Origin: Cephalotrichum gorgonifer
Taxonomy: Eukaryota; Ascomycota; Sordariomycetes; Microascales; Microascaceae
Assembly (NCBI GenBank): GCA_900312665.1
Contig: ONZQ02000015.1
Coordinates: 496,001-560,000 of the forward strand
Direction: 5' to 3'
Length of the DNA stretch: 64,000 nucleotides
The number at the start of each line of letters is the position of its first letter. Position 1 is the stretch's first letter. Positions 23,278-33,693 of the stretch are shown here, piece after piece. Position numbers and translations under genes: made by a program. The notes beneath the pieces are model-generated. The model searched no databases. It saw nothing but the letters and a program-made list of their open reading frames with translations, and was not told the DNA's origin.

Positions 23278-24938
23278 GCTTTTTCGGGCGTGGGGGGCTA
23301 TGTACAGTAACGATCAAAGCGAACGAAGGTGAGGGCGCGGCCGGGAACAAAAATGCTCAGGAAGGCGAGGTCATGACCAAGGAAGAGAGGACGAGTTCCG
23401 GGACTGTGCTCGGCAGAACGAATGCTGTGTAACGATTGACCTCAGGTTTGGCGCACACTGCTATTCTACTTAGCACAGCGTCCACCCCCAGGCGGGCGAG
23501 GAGTCAATCGGAAGAAGAGATGGCGGACGAACGGAATGGGTGAGAGTCTAAGCTCTTCGCGTCAAGGGAAAAAGAAGAAAAAAAGGACAAGTAGGCGATT
23601 TCCACAGGCCATAAGAACGAGCGAAAAAAAACGAAGGAATGGACTACCTTAATTCAAAGCAGCTGATTAGCTCGGGTGAGAAAAAAGGACGGCGGTATTC
23701 CATGGTAGAAAAGAAGCAAAAGTTCGCCAAGGAGGAAGAAGATCTCCCATTGCGCGTCCCTGCGGGAACGGAGCAGCATCCCGTCTCACCCAATAACCCC
23801 GGCTGGGAGAATTAGCCTAAGGGGACTTTGTCCCCGTCGGCAACTTTATATTGGGGTTCCGCAGAACGGATAAATAGGCGAGCCGACCTTCCCGCGAATA
23901 CGGGGGCCGTGAGAACTCCATATTACTCTGCTGCTTCCTCTTTCCTCTTACACCCCCTTCTTAGGATAGTTCTTTTGTTCTATTGCATTTACAGCAGCCG
24001 CTAGAAAAGTTCCAGATGCGAGTCTCGGCAGCCCTGAACCGATCTGCTTGTATTACTCGGAGAACGGCGTTCGCCCGGGATGGACGGCAAGATACCCCGG
24101 ATCGTACCAGCTGGGGGGGATCGGCAGGGCGTCTTTAATTACCACGGCACCCCCGCAGCCGACAACGCGCATCAGAGGATTAATGAGTCCTTGATCCACT
24201 TCCTGGATTCCCGCCTCGCCGATCGTTTGCTTGTTAAAGCTTTGGGTTATTACGTGTTCCCTCGGACCTCAGACCAGGAATGCCGGAAGAACCATCCTGT
24301 GTACGCCGACGATTCCTATCCCACACACCCCGCACCCTTCTACCCCAGACTCAGAGGAGCTGTCCCGTGAATAATGTGGGGGGGCTCGGAGAATAGCCGA
24401 CCTAAAAGAGCGCTCCGATCGATTGCTTCTATCTCCCGGTGAGAAGGAGCTGATCCGCAGCCGTGGAAGGCAGATTGACAACTCCCGCCCCGTCAAATTC
24501 CAGCACTGGGAAATGCCCGACGTCAGACCTTGTTTGTAGGGTATTAGGCGAGGGGGCCACGGCTAAAAGGGGGCCGCGACGCGGACAACTGCGTAACCCC
24601 AAGAGGCTCAACTTTATCCTAAACAAGTTCAACGCTTCATGTCTTCGAGAACCTGCTTCATTTGATGACGCGATCTACATTTGGCAGGGGTCGTGGGGGG
24701 ATAGAAACATTGCGGGATATGGTAGTTGTTACAAGCTTCCTCCTGGAGACTATTTTTTTTTTCGATTCCCGACGGGGATAGTCAGTGTCGATCCAGCACT
24801 TACTTATATGATAATAATCAGGGTGTGGAAGGCGCCTCAGGATATCATCTCTCGATGTCCCTGGTTGCACGTCATCCCTGAAATAGACTTCCCTCCATCT
24901 CCAGTCGCTCCTTTTATCTCCTCGTCCGTGACACCAAA
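23278..24938. promoter_or_regulatory. divergent promoter region between Agd3-like and Sph3-like genes
   Basis: About 1.66 kb separates two divergent gene starts. It holds purine-rich stretches (23560-23640) and a pyrimidine-rich stretch (23930-23960). A 96-codon frame at 24080-24370 shows no family resemblance. No TATA box or known operator could be pinned down. Confidence 0.45.
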
Positions 24939-25703
24939 ATGGTGTCCATCCTCGTCCCGCTATACATCTATCCGACGGCGGGATCCTGGCAGCCCCTCCT
25001 CTCCGCAGCAAGCAACCACCCGAACGTCAACTTCGCCGTCATCATCAATCCCGACAGCGGCCCGGGCACTGAGAGCCTGCCGGACTCGAACTATATCGAG
25101 GCGCTAAGATCGTTCGACCAATACCCAAACGTGAGCCTGCTGGGCTACGTAGGCACCAAGTACGGAGACCGTGATGCAGCGCATATCGAGGCCGATGTAG
25201 CCCTCTACAGCGGCTGGGAGCATGAGTTCGCGAACCTAGACGATGGTGGCCCCGTCGTCTCGCTGCAGGGGATATTTCTTGACGAGATACCCGCTGAGGT
25301 GGAATATGCCGAGGTCATTTCGGACATTACCTCCGTTATTCGGGATACTTGGTCACAAGTGATGGACACGGACGCCACGGTCGTGTATAACCCTGGTGTC
25401 ATGGTCGATACGTCCTTCTACTCAAGCGCAGACTGCATCGTGGCTTTTGAGGATGCCGAGGTGGACAGGCCGGCATTCATGGAAGAGATTCTTGCGGATA
25501 TGGACTGGGAAAACAGACAGAAGACGGCGGCCATTGTACACACCTACAGCGGCACATGGGAGGAGCTCGAGCAGTTGGTGGAGTGGGCTGCCGACTCCGG
25601 GCTCAGTAGCCTGTTTGTCACGGACCAGGCTGGGGGACTGTACACTGAGTGGCCTGGGATATGGGAGTCTCTGGTGGGACTTGTTGATGAGGTCGGGTCG
25701 TAG
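24939..25703 (+). CDS. sph3-like: spherulin-4-like / Sph3-type glycoside hydrolase (GH135-like)
   Basis: Single exon, 254 residues. The protein is a compact TIM-barrel of spherulin-4 type: VSILVPLYIYPTAGSW at the start, NFAVIINPDSGPG (31-43), LLGYVGTKYG (68-76), GIFLDEIPAE (111-120) and CIVAFEDAE (166-174). Asp115, Glu116 and Glu171 lie where Sph3 has its conserved acidic pocket. Sph3 cleaves galactosaminogalactan and is required for making it. Aspergillus Sph3 has an N-terminal membrane segment; here none is visible, so this is either the soluble spherulin-4 form or an unseen upstream exon supplies a signal. It is divergent from an Agd3-like gene, the same pairing of functions seen in the Aspergillus cluster. 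Confidence 0.82.
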   Translation: MVSILVPLYIYPTAGSWQPLLSAASNHPNVNFAVIINPDSGPGTESLPDSNYIEALRSFDQYPNVSLLGYVGTKYGDRDAAHIEADVALYSGWEHEFANLDDGGPVVSLQGIFLDEIPAEVEYAEVISDITSVIRDTWSQVMDTDATVVYNPGVMVDTSFYSSADCIVAFEDAEVDRPAFMEEILADMDWENRQKTAAIVHTYSGTWEELEQLVEWAADSGLSSLFVTDQAGGLYTEWPGIWESLVGLVDEVGS

Positions 25704-26323
25704 TCGAAGTGCCATGCGAGCACGAGCGGCGGTGTGTGGAGTGCGGCAACAAAATATGTATCTAGGAATAGAGGATTAGGAGTGGGTGAATATGCGTTTT
25801 TACAGATCTATATCGCGGTTCTATGGGATATACAGTCATTGGTTCATAAGAGCGTCATACCTAGCATTCTTTGTTGGGTGCATGTGCGGGAGAGGGTAGA
25901 ATAGGGCGAACAAACCACCAGAGGGATCAACCAAGGCCTAGGGACTTCACCATCGGAGTCTTACTTTCCCTCTGGTTGTTATTTTTTTGTCTATTTACAA
26001 CTTCTGGTCTATCGTAACCCGTCGTAAGCTAGCGCCTTATGAACCAAACTGGCCGGGTAGTTGGAGAATGATTGGCCATAAATCCAAGTCTATACACTGC
26101 ATCTGCCTAATGGATGGAATGCACCAAGACAAGTCAGCATGACTCACATACATACCTCCAAATTCGGCGGACAGGAACTTATAATACACATGATAAGAAC
26201 AGGTAGGTGGCTTTTTTTATATATATATAATATACGTTCACTGCCTGAACGCCAGACCCCTGTTGGCCTATAAACCAAGATAATAGCTCCTCTCCACTTT
26301 ACATCTCTTCTAACCAACGTCAC
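25704..26323. other. intergenic, AT-rich
   Basis: About 620 bases with a TA dinucleotide run near 26219-26235. No gene is seen. Confidence 0.5.
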
Positions 26324-26959
26324 ATGTCTTCCCTTCTGCCCGATGGAGCCAAGACAAGGCGTGTCATGAATAGGAAGTACATGGAACTACCAGACGGGCG
26401 ACAGTACTCCCGTACAATCAACACTAGGACAGGAGTGGAGGGTAAGTGGAAGGAGGTGCCATCGAATCCCGACCTCGAAACACCGAAAGACGAAGGGTCA
26501 AAGAGATTGTACCTCGTGCTGGAGAACCAGGCTGAGGGCGAACCACGACATTGGTTTCTGTTCGCATGCGATGGAGAGTCCACAGACGCGGTGGGAAGGG
26601 TGTGGCAGGTCACGGGAGACGCGACGTACATGCAGTACAAACATGAGAATGGCGTCCGCCCGTTTATCTCCGACGCGTATCACACGTCCTTTGTGTTGAA
26701 CCTCGCGCTCAGCGGGAGCCAGGAGGATGAGATCGAAGAGGCTGTGAGAAGTGAGGCGCCTCCCTCGGCTGTAGACAGGCGGGCCGTACGCGAGAACTGC
26801 CAGGGGCAAGTCAATTAGAATCCCGCTACTACCGGAGTATTTCGAGTCACTAATTATTTTAGGTGGTCTATTCGGGTTATGAGGCGCCTGGTGGAGAAAG
26901 GTGTTGTGGTGGGGGCTACTGTCGACTCGATTAAGAGGGACATGATGGATTCTGTTTGA
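26324..26959 (+). CDS. conserved fungal hypothetical protein; gene with a GC-AG intron
   Basis: Two exons (26324-26805, 26863-26959) give 192 residues. The only junction that keeps a sensible frame uses donor GG|GCAAGT and acceptor TTTTAG, giving ENCQGWSIRVMRRLVEKG. The GT at 26810 would lead to a cysteine/glycine-rich nonsense tail. The protein has no signal peptide or membrane helix. Its recognisable core is RLYLVLEN...HWFLFACD (residues about 66-86), then GRVWQVTGDATYMQY (about 92-106) and the C-terminal QGWSIRV helix. This pattern recurs in uncharacterised proteins of filamentous fungi; I cannot name the family with confidence or give a function. Confidence 0.65.
26806..26862 (+). other. 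GC-AG intron
   Basis: 57-base intron starting GCAAGT and ending TTTTAG, with CACTAAT upstream of the acceptor. GCAAGT is the classical compensated non-canonical donor. Confidence 0.6.
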
Positions 26960-27159
26960 CCGTTCATTTGTGTGTGTTTGGATTCAGGCGGCATGTCTGG
27001 GAACGTAGCGGCCCAATCATCCTAGGAGAAATAAAAGTACATACATGATGACGGGATGACGGAGACGGATCGGAGCTTTGAATATTTTGGGTTCTGCTGC
27101 CGTCACTCTGCCGCCATCTGAGCAGGCGTTTGGCAGGGCGAGCTGCGGGCGGCATGGAA

Positions 27160-27873
27160 TCATTCCTGCCAGAGGAGGACCCCCCCTCCGCTGCTCCAGG
27201 ACAGGGCTGAGTTGATCTTAGCTGTTGTCACTCCATTATAGTACTCCTCCTGGCCGTACAAGTACACCGGTAAGAACAAGGATTTCTTGGAATAATCATC
27301 GGCGGACCGAACCGGGCTGTGTTCAAGCCAGCCAGTCATCCTGTCCCCTGCTGCCCACGAGTAATAATAATCCCCCATCCGAGTAAGCAAAGGGCTGGAG
27401 GAGATACCTTCAATTACCCTTTTAGGATATTTGGCTGCCGATCGCAGGCAGCGCCACTCTTCGCCAACCAGGATCGGCAAACCCCGAGAAAACATTGCCT
27501 GGTAGTTAAATCGTATCAGTCCTACCCAAACAGTACTTGTAATCAGACGTATTAATATTATTTGTATAGCTACTCTGCAGGATGGTATCCACCGCTCAAT
27601 GCCGTTGGACAGGTGTAACGCTCCGGCGCCACCCATGCCCGGTTTCTTCCCACCAAGGGTCTCAATCAGGGAGGACAACTGGATGCGGAGCGGGAGACTA
27701 GCCCAATCCTTGTTCGTCAATAGGTGCGCCCGCGCCCCAGCCCTGCGAACTAAAAATGCATGATGTCGTAAGCGGACAGCGCTCCGATCAGGAACCTCTT
27801 CTTTCCTAATGAGGAAATCCCCGATAAAGTCCGCCGAAGGATCGCTCTGCTGCGGATAGGCGTCTGCCAGCAA
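27160..27873 (-). CDS. hypothetical protein, unrecognised
   Basis: An open frame of 237 codons; best read as two exons (27574-27873 and 27160-27498) after removing a 75-base AT-rich GTAGCT...CCAG intron that is also open, giving 212 residues. The protein begins MLADAYPQQ and ends SGGGVLLWQE. It contains a basic segment RLRHHAFLVRRAGAR and aromatic-rich GDYYYSW and QEEYYNG. No signal peptide, membrane helix or known motif is seen. The start is 135 bases from the start of the divergent peptidase gene. It may be a lineage-specific protein or a chance frame. The spliced version is more hydrophilic and more protein-like, which is the reason for moderate trust. Confidence 0.4.
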   Translation of the reverse strand: MLADAYPQQSDPSADFIGDFLIRKEEVPDRSAVRLRHHAFLVRRAGARAHLLTNKDWASLPLRIQLSSLIETLGGKKPGMGGAGALHLSNGIERWIPSCRVAIQIILIRLITSTVWVGLIRFNYQAMFSRGLPILVGEEWRCLRSAAKYPKRVIEGISSSPLLTRMGDYYYSWAAGDRMTGWLEHSPVRSADDYSKKSLFLPVYLYGQEEYYNGVTTAKINSALSWSSGGGVLLWQE

Positions 27874-28008
27874 CAGTGAACGACATAAACTATAAAGGCG
27901 GCATCGTCAACATGTCGATGTTCCTGATATCAATCCCATCACCAAACAACCTCTCCAAGCACTTCATCGATCCTCAATAATATCCTCCTGAGCCGGACAG
28001 CAGACAAT

Positions 28009-29960
28009 ATGTCCACTCGCACAAGGAACTCTCTCTTGCTCCTCCTGTCGGCCTCGCTCGCCCAGGCGGCCCCCCAGCCCCACATACCCAGGAAGGAGGG
28101 GATCCAATGGGGGGCCTGCAAGCATGAGACGGGAGGTCTCCCCGTCGAATGCGCGACTCTGGCCGTCCCTCTCGACTACACCAATTCCTCGTCAGACGAG
28201 ACGCTCGACCTAGCCCTCATCAAGTATCCAGCCCAGAACGGGCCATCCAAGGGTAGCATCATGCTCAACTTCGGTGGACCGGGGCAGGATGGGCTGAACA
28301 GCATGATCGCCTACGCGCCGATTCAGGGACCGTGAGTAGAGAGAAACCCCCGCCTAGCATCTGAACGGGACGCCTCTGCCGCCCGAAATGGTAATCTTTA
28401 CCGTCGCTAACGGGGAGAATAGGATTACGGGTGGAGATCATGATCTCGTTAGCTGGGACCCGAGGGGAACCGGGCAGACGCTCCGGTTCCAGTGTTTCGA
28501 GCCCGAAGAGCTCGGCCAAACTTACCTCGCGGGGCTCCCCGACGCCTCGGACGTGAGTCCGGGGAAGATATGGGCTGAGGCTACCATCGTGGCCAAGTCG
28601 TGCGGGGAAAGGCTGAAGGACACCGGCGACCTTGTCGGGATGGCATTCGCGGCGAGGGATATGATGCAGATTGTCGATGCGCTGGGAGAGGATGGCATGC
28701 TGCGATACTGGGGTGAGGACCACTCCGTTAACCCCGCGCTGGTGGTAGAACTGAGCTAACTGTCTGGAAGGAATCTCTGGCGGGACGGCCCTGGGCTCTA
28801 CCGCGGCTGCATTGTTCCCTGACAGGATCGACAAGGTCATCCTCGATGGTGTCATGAATGTACACGAGTACTACCACAAGTCAGGGTGCGTTATAGCCTA
28901 CCCGACCCACTTTAGCCCACCCTCTCGGCACGACTAACATATCGCAGAGAAACTAATATTGTGGAATCCGTCGACGCCACCTTCGAGGGATTCATAGCCG
29001 CCTGCTTCGAGAACCCGAAGAAGTGCCCCATCGCCTCCCTTTACGGCTCCGCCGATGAGGCCCTCTCGGCTGTCGAGAAGCTCTTCGAGAAGCTCAAATA
29101 TGAGCCCATCCCTGTATTCGCCGAGGGCTCCCCCCCCTTCCTCATTGACTACAGCATCGTAAACTCCCTCATCTACAGCACCCTCTACCGTCCCTCGGAC
29201 TACCAATTCCTCTCCATCGCACTGGCGGCTCTCTTGGCGGGAGATATCGACGCCTTGGTCAAGATCTTGGGCTCCTCCTCCGGCGTGTCTGCCATCCCCG
29301 TCCAGGCGGAGGCCGTGATGGGAATCCGCTGCGGCGACAAAATCCCCAGGGCCGATAAGCTCTCGGACCTCGATGAGCTGGAGGAGGAGTTCCACGCAAT
29401 GAGCAAGTGGTTCCCCGGTTTCGCGAGGGGCGCGTATGTCTACGCGTGCGCGCAGTGGCCCTTCGAGGCCAAGGAGAGATACGAGGGCGACTTCAATGTC
29501 AAGACGAGTAACCCGATCCTGTTCATCGGCAACACATACGACCCCGTCACGCCTCTCGTTTCGGCGCAGAACATGAGCGCTGGTTTCGAGGGCAGTGTCG
29601 TCTTGCAGCACAACGGGTTCGGCGTAAGTTTTAACCCTTCTCCTCCTATCTTCTCTTCTGCCCGTTCTCCCTTTTGCGGGGGGTCCTTCTTAGATCAACG
29701 ACGTGCTAATTGGGCGTGTTTAGCATCTCTCTATCGTGCAGCCTTCCAACTGCACAAACGAGATTATCGCGCAGTATTTTGCTGATGGCACCCTGCCTAA
29801 GGAGGGAACGGTCTGCGAGCCGAATGTGCCTCTCTTTGGCAATGATGAGGAGCTCCCGACGGGCGGGGAGGAGCCGGAGGCGACTGCGACGCAAGAGGTT
29901 CCGGCGCCGACTGACGATGCTTATGAGGAGACGCCAGCGCCCACCGCTGGAGCCGAGTAG
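28009..29960 (+). CDS. secreted TAP-type alpha/beta hydrolase (tripeptidyl-aminopeptidase-like, S33)
   Basis: Five exons (28009-28331, 28423-28712, 28771-28885, 28948-29623, 29724-29960) give 546 residues. A signal peptide spans residues 1 to about 20 (LLLLLSASLAQA). The substrate-binding front has NFGGPGQDG and VSWDPRGTGQT. The nucleophile is Ser207 in GISGG, the acid Asp441 in NTYDPVTPL and the base His469 in the FGHLS motif split exactly by the last intron. The C-terminal TAP-like domain surrounds Asp441. Such enzymes release N-terminal peptides or amino acids outside the cell. The final 45 residues are Pro/Glu/Thr-rich (EEPEATATQEVPAPT), an unusual acidic tail, possibly a wall-interaction stalk. 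The acceptor before exon 3 is AAG. Confidence 0.87.
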
Positions 29961-30723
29961 GCCCTTGGAGTGTCTGGGCCTCTGATTTTGTTTCCCTTCT
30001 TACACAGTAGCGCCTAAAGTGTCTTATATTGTGAATAGATTTCTTACTTCTAGAATACGAGTTGTCATAATACTACTGCTTTGGAGAAGATCCATGTCAG
30101 CATTAGGTTTATCTTGATTTTTAATCACCTGGAATCACAAAGGTCCGAAGTGCTTGCTCGGCTTCGGGGGGTATGAAGTCACTCTCTGAAAGCCAGAATA
30201 AGGTCCGCCAATGACGAGGCGGCCTACATTTTTCGGGTGACACGATGACTGTCGTCTGCCCCTGACCCAGCCGTGGTTGAAAGTCGCTTCACCTCCCCAG
30301 CTTCACCAGGTATGGCGCGGTGACTCTTTCCGTCAGCGAAACGTTTAATTCGTGTAACATGATCTAACCCCATCTGGGAGCTCCCCCGGATAATGGTGCC
30401 GGCCCCAGAAATATTGGATCTAGGGCCGAATCCTTCGTCAGCCCCTACCAATCAATGGTCAAAGATTGTGGTGGAACCCCATAAATTTTTCGCGACTGAC
30501 CCGCATCGTGAATATGCGAAGGCTCGTAGAGGTAGGGTAGGATGGGCGCATGGGACCAAATTTTAATGAAGATCTTGGCGTTTGCCTGATGATCAAGGGA
30601 GTTTAGACGGTTTATAGCATAAGTATGCCCTATCCGCCCGCGAACGGTTTCGTCGACTTTCTCTCCTAATCACGCTCTCATAACCGTTACCACTCTTTCC
30701 AACGCGAACCAGGTTTCATTATC
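29961..30723. other. intergenic, no gene supported
   Basis: About 760 bases. Contains the promoter of the following gene. No features are seen. Confidence 0.5.
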
Positions 30724-31803
30724 ATGGCGCGAACTGCTTCCCTCGCCTCGTGCCTCTGCGCAGGGGGCTTGCTCCTCCGAGGCGCGGTTGCGCAAGTTAC
30801 GACGGCGGTAAGTGGTGGATCGCGGGCGACGACCTAGAAAACCTTCCATACATACACGCGCCGCATATATGTATAAATGTACTGCATACATTTTACTCCG
30901 AGTTGAGCCTGACTTGGAATGAGTTCTAGAACATTTATCTCCCCATCGCCGGAGGAAGTGAGTCGCTCATGTCGGCATTTCAAGCCAGTGTTGTCACGAC
31001 GGTTAGTTCGTCCCCGTAGAGTAACATTGGCTTGTCATTCTGACGCCGGATCTAGACCGGCGATACGACGGTTTTCGCGATGAGTTGCACCGATGGGCCA
31101 TGCAACCCCATCGCCGGCGGGACGGGGACCTTGACCTTCACTGCTGCTCCAGACAGTAAGCACCTCAAAATATCGACTTAGAAGGGGGGAAGACAGACAT
31201 CTGACGGTACTCAGCATTTATGTATCATGAAACCTTCGCCGATGGCCCGTAAGTAGCCTCCCTTCCAACCCCACGTAGAACGAAACCATTCATTAACAGG
31301 GATGTGCGCGCAGGACAATGGACTGGCAATGCACGGTAAAAGGCTGCCCCTCGGTAACGGAGGTGAAGTGCGTAGATTCAGTGTGGGCGGGCACGTCGAC
31401 GAGTGTGTGGATTTACTATCCTACAGAAACGGCGCGCATGCCGCTGCTGCTAGACCACGAGGTCCCGGAGCCGACGCCGACTGAGTGTCCGACTTCCACT
31501 ACTCGAGCGAAGGCTGGGAAAGGGACTGGTTCTACGAATGCACCGGAGGAGACGGGATCCGGAGCCGGGTCTGAGGCGGGAGGGAACGATGCGCAGGGCG
31601 GAAACGATGCACAGGGCGGAAACGATGCACAAGGCGGAAACGGTGCGCAGGGCGGAAATGATGGAGAGGATGGAGGCAACGGCGCGCAGAACGGAAAGGG
31701 GGGAGGGGACGGAGGGGATGTCGGCGCTTCTGCATTCGTGAATGCCCCGGTGATGGGACTTGTCGTCGGAGCCGTGGTAGCCGCAGCTGCCATGGTTCTC
31801 TGA
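30724..31803 (+). CDS. small secreted GPI-anchored-type protein (family copy 2)
   Basis: Five exons (30724-30807, 30930-31001, 31056-31155, 31215-31248, 31314-31803) give 259 residues. The signal peptide ends near residue 23 (LRGAVAQ). The N-terminal domain has NIYLPIAGG, VVTTTGDTTVFAMSC, CTDGPCNP, GTLTFTAAPDTFMYHET and MDWQCTVKGC, with an even cysteine pattern. It is followed by a low-complexity region with GGNDAQ repeats (residues about 186-215) and a C-terminal hydrophobic helix (VMGLVVGAVVAAAAMVL), a GPI-anchor signal layout. The acceptor of exon 5 is placed after GCGCGCAG to keep phase. The role is unknown; a cell-surface structural or adhesive protein is the simplest guess. It shares first-exon length and the third-exon intron position with the copy at 19254. 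Confidence 0.72.
31581..31668 (+). repeat. 18-base coding minisatellite (GGNDAQ repeat)
   Basis: About five units of an 18-base repeat encode GGNDAQ with slight changes (GGNGAQ, GGNDGE). It lies in frame within the GPI-type gene and is a likely length-variable site. Confidence 0.8.
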
Positions 31804-32036
31804 GAGAGAAAATTATCTCGGCCCTCCGTGTCCTCGGTGGTTAAAATCGTGTCTTTTCATAAGAGGGCGACGTGGCCCTGATGTACATACAATCAAACAA
31901 ACCAGGCTCATACAGCATTAAACCATACCGGTCATATCTCCGTTTTCCAATTTCCCTTCCAAACGACATGCCAGTCGTAGGGAGCCACTATAAGGGGAGT
32001 ATATCCCTCCTTCTCCGCCCTTCCCGCGCAATGTGA

Positions 32037-33693
32037 TCAAGCAAGACTGCCCATAGGATCCCACAGCGGCAACACCACCGGCTCCTTCCGCAGCACCTCC
32101 TTGACCTCCTTGGCCAAGAACCTGGGGTCCACGACGGCCTGGTACACGAACTCATCCATCCACCGGTCGGTCATGACGAACCACCCCTTATCCCCCGCCG
32201 TCTCCCCCCAGCTATTCTGCACCCTCCACCTCACCGACTTGCCAGACTTCGCGTCCACGTGCACGCCGGTGAGAACCATGGCGTGCGTCATCTGCGACTC
32301 CCCGGTACGCAGCCTATCCGCCTTGTCCATGCCCAGAAGCGACACGTTGAAGCCGGTCTCATAGTCCACGAGGTCGAGGTCCATCACTCCCGACTGCGTG
32401 TCGGAGAACTTGCCCACGTCAGAGCCGAAGAAGACGGGGAGACCCGCGCGGAGCATGGCCACGCAGGCCGCCTTGAGGGTCGCCATGGAGACGTTGATGT
32501 ACGTCACGCCGCTCCCGCCCACGATGTTCCCTAGACGCGAGACGGTCAGGAGGGTGAGCGGCTCGTGCCTGGGGTCGTGGACGAGGGACACCATGGACGC
32601 GATGATGGCCGAGGTGATGCGCGGCGCGGGCGAGTAGATGTTCTTCGCGAAGGCCTTGGGTGTGGACCTGTGCTCGTGCGCAGCGCCGTCCTTGTCCAGG
32701 TAGGACCAGGTGAACTCCTCGTTGGGCGAGGGCGGCTTCCCGAGCGTGAGCGTCAGCACGAGGAGCACCTCCCTCATGATCTCCTTCTTCGCGGCCGCCA
32801 GGTCCGCCGCTGTCGAGGTCTCGTCGCGCGCGATGCGGCGGAGCCGCAGGGCGGCCTCGCGGAGCTTCGTGTGCAGCACGCTGTTGAGGACCCGCGTGTT
32901 CTTCGCGTTCCAGGAGTCCGGGTACAGCGACTGGGGGACGAGGCCGTACTTCTGCACGAGGTTGTACACCATGTCCCACTGGCCGCCGTCGGACACGATG
33001 TCGCCTAGCAGGGTCTGGACGAGGCGGGAGTCGATGTCCCGGGCGGCGGTGTCGATGGCCTGCTCGAGGAACCAGTTCGCCTTCTCGAGCTTGTCCCAGA
33101 AGAATAGGTAGGACTGCGAGAGCTCAAAGGACTCGAGGCCGTGCCGGCGCATGAGGGCTATACGGAAGATGTTGGTGGAGGCAAATAGCCAGCAGCGGCC
33201 CGAGGAGCGCTGATTCGTGATGGGCCCGCCCTCGAAGGGGATCTTGACGTTGAAGACTTGCGGGTCGGAGAGGAGGGCGGAGGGGGAGGTGAGGACGGTT
33301 CGGGGGTTGGCGGTGCTTAGTGCTGAGAGGGCAAGTCTATTCTAGGGTTAGAAAAAGGGTTCCGTTCGTCCTGTTCTTCCGGGCGCCGTCGAGAAGATGT
33401 GAGGGATGCTGGGTGGGCTTGGGGGAGGTAGGTGGGTGGGGCAAGCTTGCTCACTTGTTCTTGGGGTCTTCTAGGAAAGCACCCTGCCAGGAAACGATCT
33501 GCTGGGTGGATAGGCCCTCGGGCTGGCGCTGGACCTTCGCGACGGAGACGGTTTCGTAGGAGGGCAAATCTTCGTCATGGTCGACGTAGCCGTAATCGGC
33601 ATCGGCGGACTTTATGTGGAGACGCCCGAGGCCATTGAGAAACTCTTTCTCAGAGGCGGCGTCAGCCGGAAGCTTGGAGACCTGTGCGCCCAT
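32037..33693 (-). CDS. bleomycin-hydrolase-type cysteine aminopeptidase (C1B)
   Basis: Two exons (33455-33693, 32037-33336; minus strand) give 512 residues. The peptidase C1B triad is Cys128 (NQRSSGRCWLF), His431 (THAMVLTGV) and Asn454 (VQNSWGE); the oxyanion Gln122 is in NQR. The C-terminus DPMGSLA matches the arm that enters the active site in yeast Blh1/Gal6 and limits it to aminopeptidase action. The usual product is a cytosolic homohexamer that trims peptides and inactivates bleomycin-like drugs or homocysteine thiolactone. The N-terminal 80 residues extend beyond the bacterial form. The very start, MGAQVSKLP, fits the N-myristoylation consensus (Gly2, Ser6, Lys7), so membrane attachment is possible. 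The acceptor is AATAG, just after a CTAAC branch site. Confidence 0.92.

Noticed and set aside
24080..24370. 96-codon frame in the Agd3/Sph3-like promoter region
   Set aside because: No signal, domain or codon preference; probably chance.
32419..33111. Alternative frames inside the bleomycin-hydrolase gene (186, 147 and 133 codons)
   Set aside because: They overlap the confirmed peptidase motifs and are rich in Arg/Ala/Gly from GC-rich codons.
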